Shown here in pieces: positions 5,220 to 5,234 of a stretch of 5,234 nucleotides of DNA (its first letter is position 1; every line of letters begins with the position of its first letter). The notes under the pieces are model-generated. The model saw only the letters and a list, made by a program, of their open reading frames with translations. It did not search any database and had not been told where the DNA came from. The DNA is taken from assembly GCA_965370435.1 (NCBI GenBank), contig CBDUUP010000316.1:1-5234 (forward strand), given 5' to 3'. This DNA is from CBDUUP01 sp965370435 (lineage in GTDB: Bacteria > Chloroflexota > Anaerolineae > Anaerolineales > UBA11579). The position numbers and the translations under genes are program-made.

Positions 5220-5234
5220 TATTTATTCAGATTC

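Noticed and set aside
1..5234. CRISPR array, tRNA or rRNA genes
   Set aside because: No regularly spaced direct repeats and no cloverleaf or rRNA-like sequence was seen on either strand.

Overview
The window is a bacterial chromosomal segment. GC-rich genes are separated by short AT-rich spacers. Apart from an unrecognised fragment at the left edge, every recognisable gene lies on the minus strand. Gene content (two universal stress proteins, an ArsB/NhaD-type permease, an unusual long fold-type-II PLP enzyme, and a conserved protein of a kind I associate with Anaerolineae-like genomes) together with palindromic intergenic repeats suggests Chloroflexota. This is an impression from memory, not a search result. 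I see no tRNA, rRNA or CRISPR array.

Layout, left to right. (1) 2-151 (+): 3' part or whole of a small unrecognised ORF. (2) 181-759 (-): 192-residue conserved hypothetical protein, with a perfect 14-bp palindrome in its presumed promoter region. (3) 819-865: imperfect palindromic repeat, copy 1. (4) 930-1364 (-): universal stress protein with a degenerate nucleotide-binding loop, 11 nt downstream of (5) 1376-2785 (-): 469-residue ArsB/NhaD-like permease with altered signature motifs. (6) 2786-3152: a 367-nt gap holding the permease leader, a dyad, a decayed IS3-type OrfA helix-turn-helix remnant and a small hairpin. (7) 3153-3599 (-): a second, canonical universal stress protein. (8) 3701-5161 (-): 486-residue PLP-dependent enzyme of the cysteine synthase/TrpB-beta fold, GTG start. 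(9) 5185-5219: perfect 16-bp hairpin, repeat copy 2, sharing an 18-bp exact word with copy 1 in opposite orientation.

How it may work together. The permease and the first stress protein are almost certainly co-transcribed and translationally close: the Shine-Dalgarno of the second overlaps the stop codon of the first. The other stress protein lies upstream on the same strand and has its own candidate promoter overlapping the end of the PLP gene. A plausible reading is an ion or oxyanion transporter with accessory stress proteins, one possibly nucleotide-binding and one not. An IS3-type insertion later decayed between the canonical stress protein gene and the permease. The PLP enzyme looks like an independent metabolic unit whose substrate cannot be read from sequence. 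No clearly new multi-gene system is visible. The most interesting points are the motif changes in the permease, the unlike pair of stress proteins flanking it, the unassigned PLP enzyme, and the inverted palindromic repeats bracketing the four-gene block.
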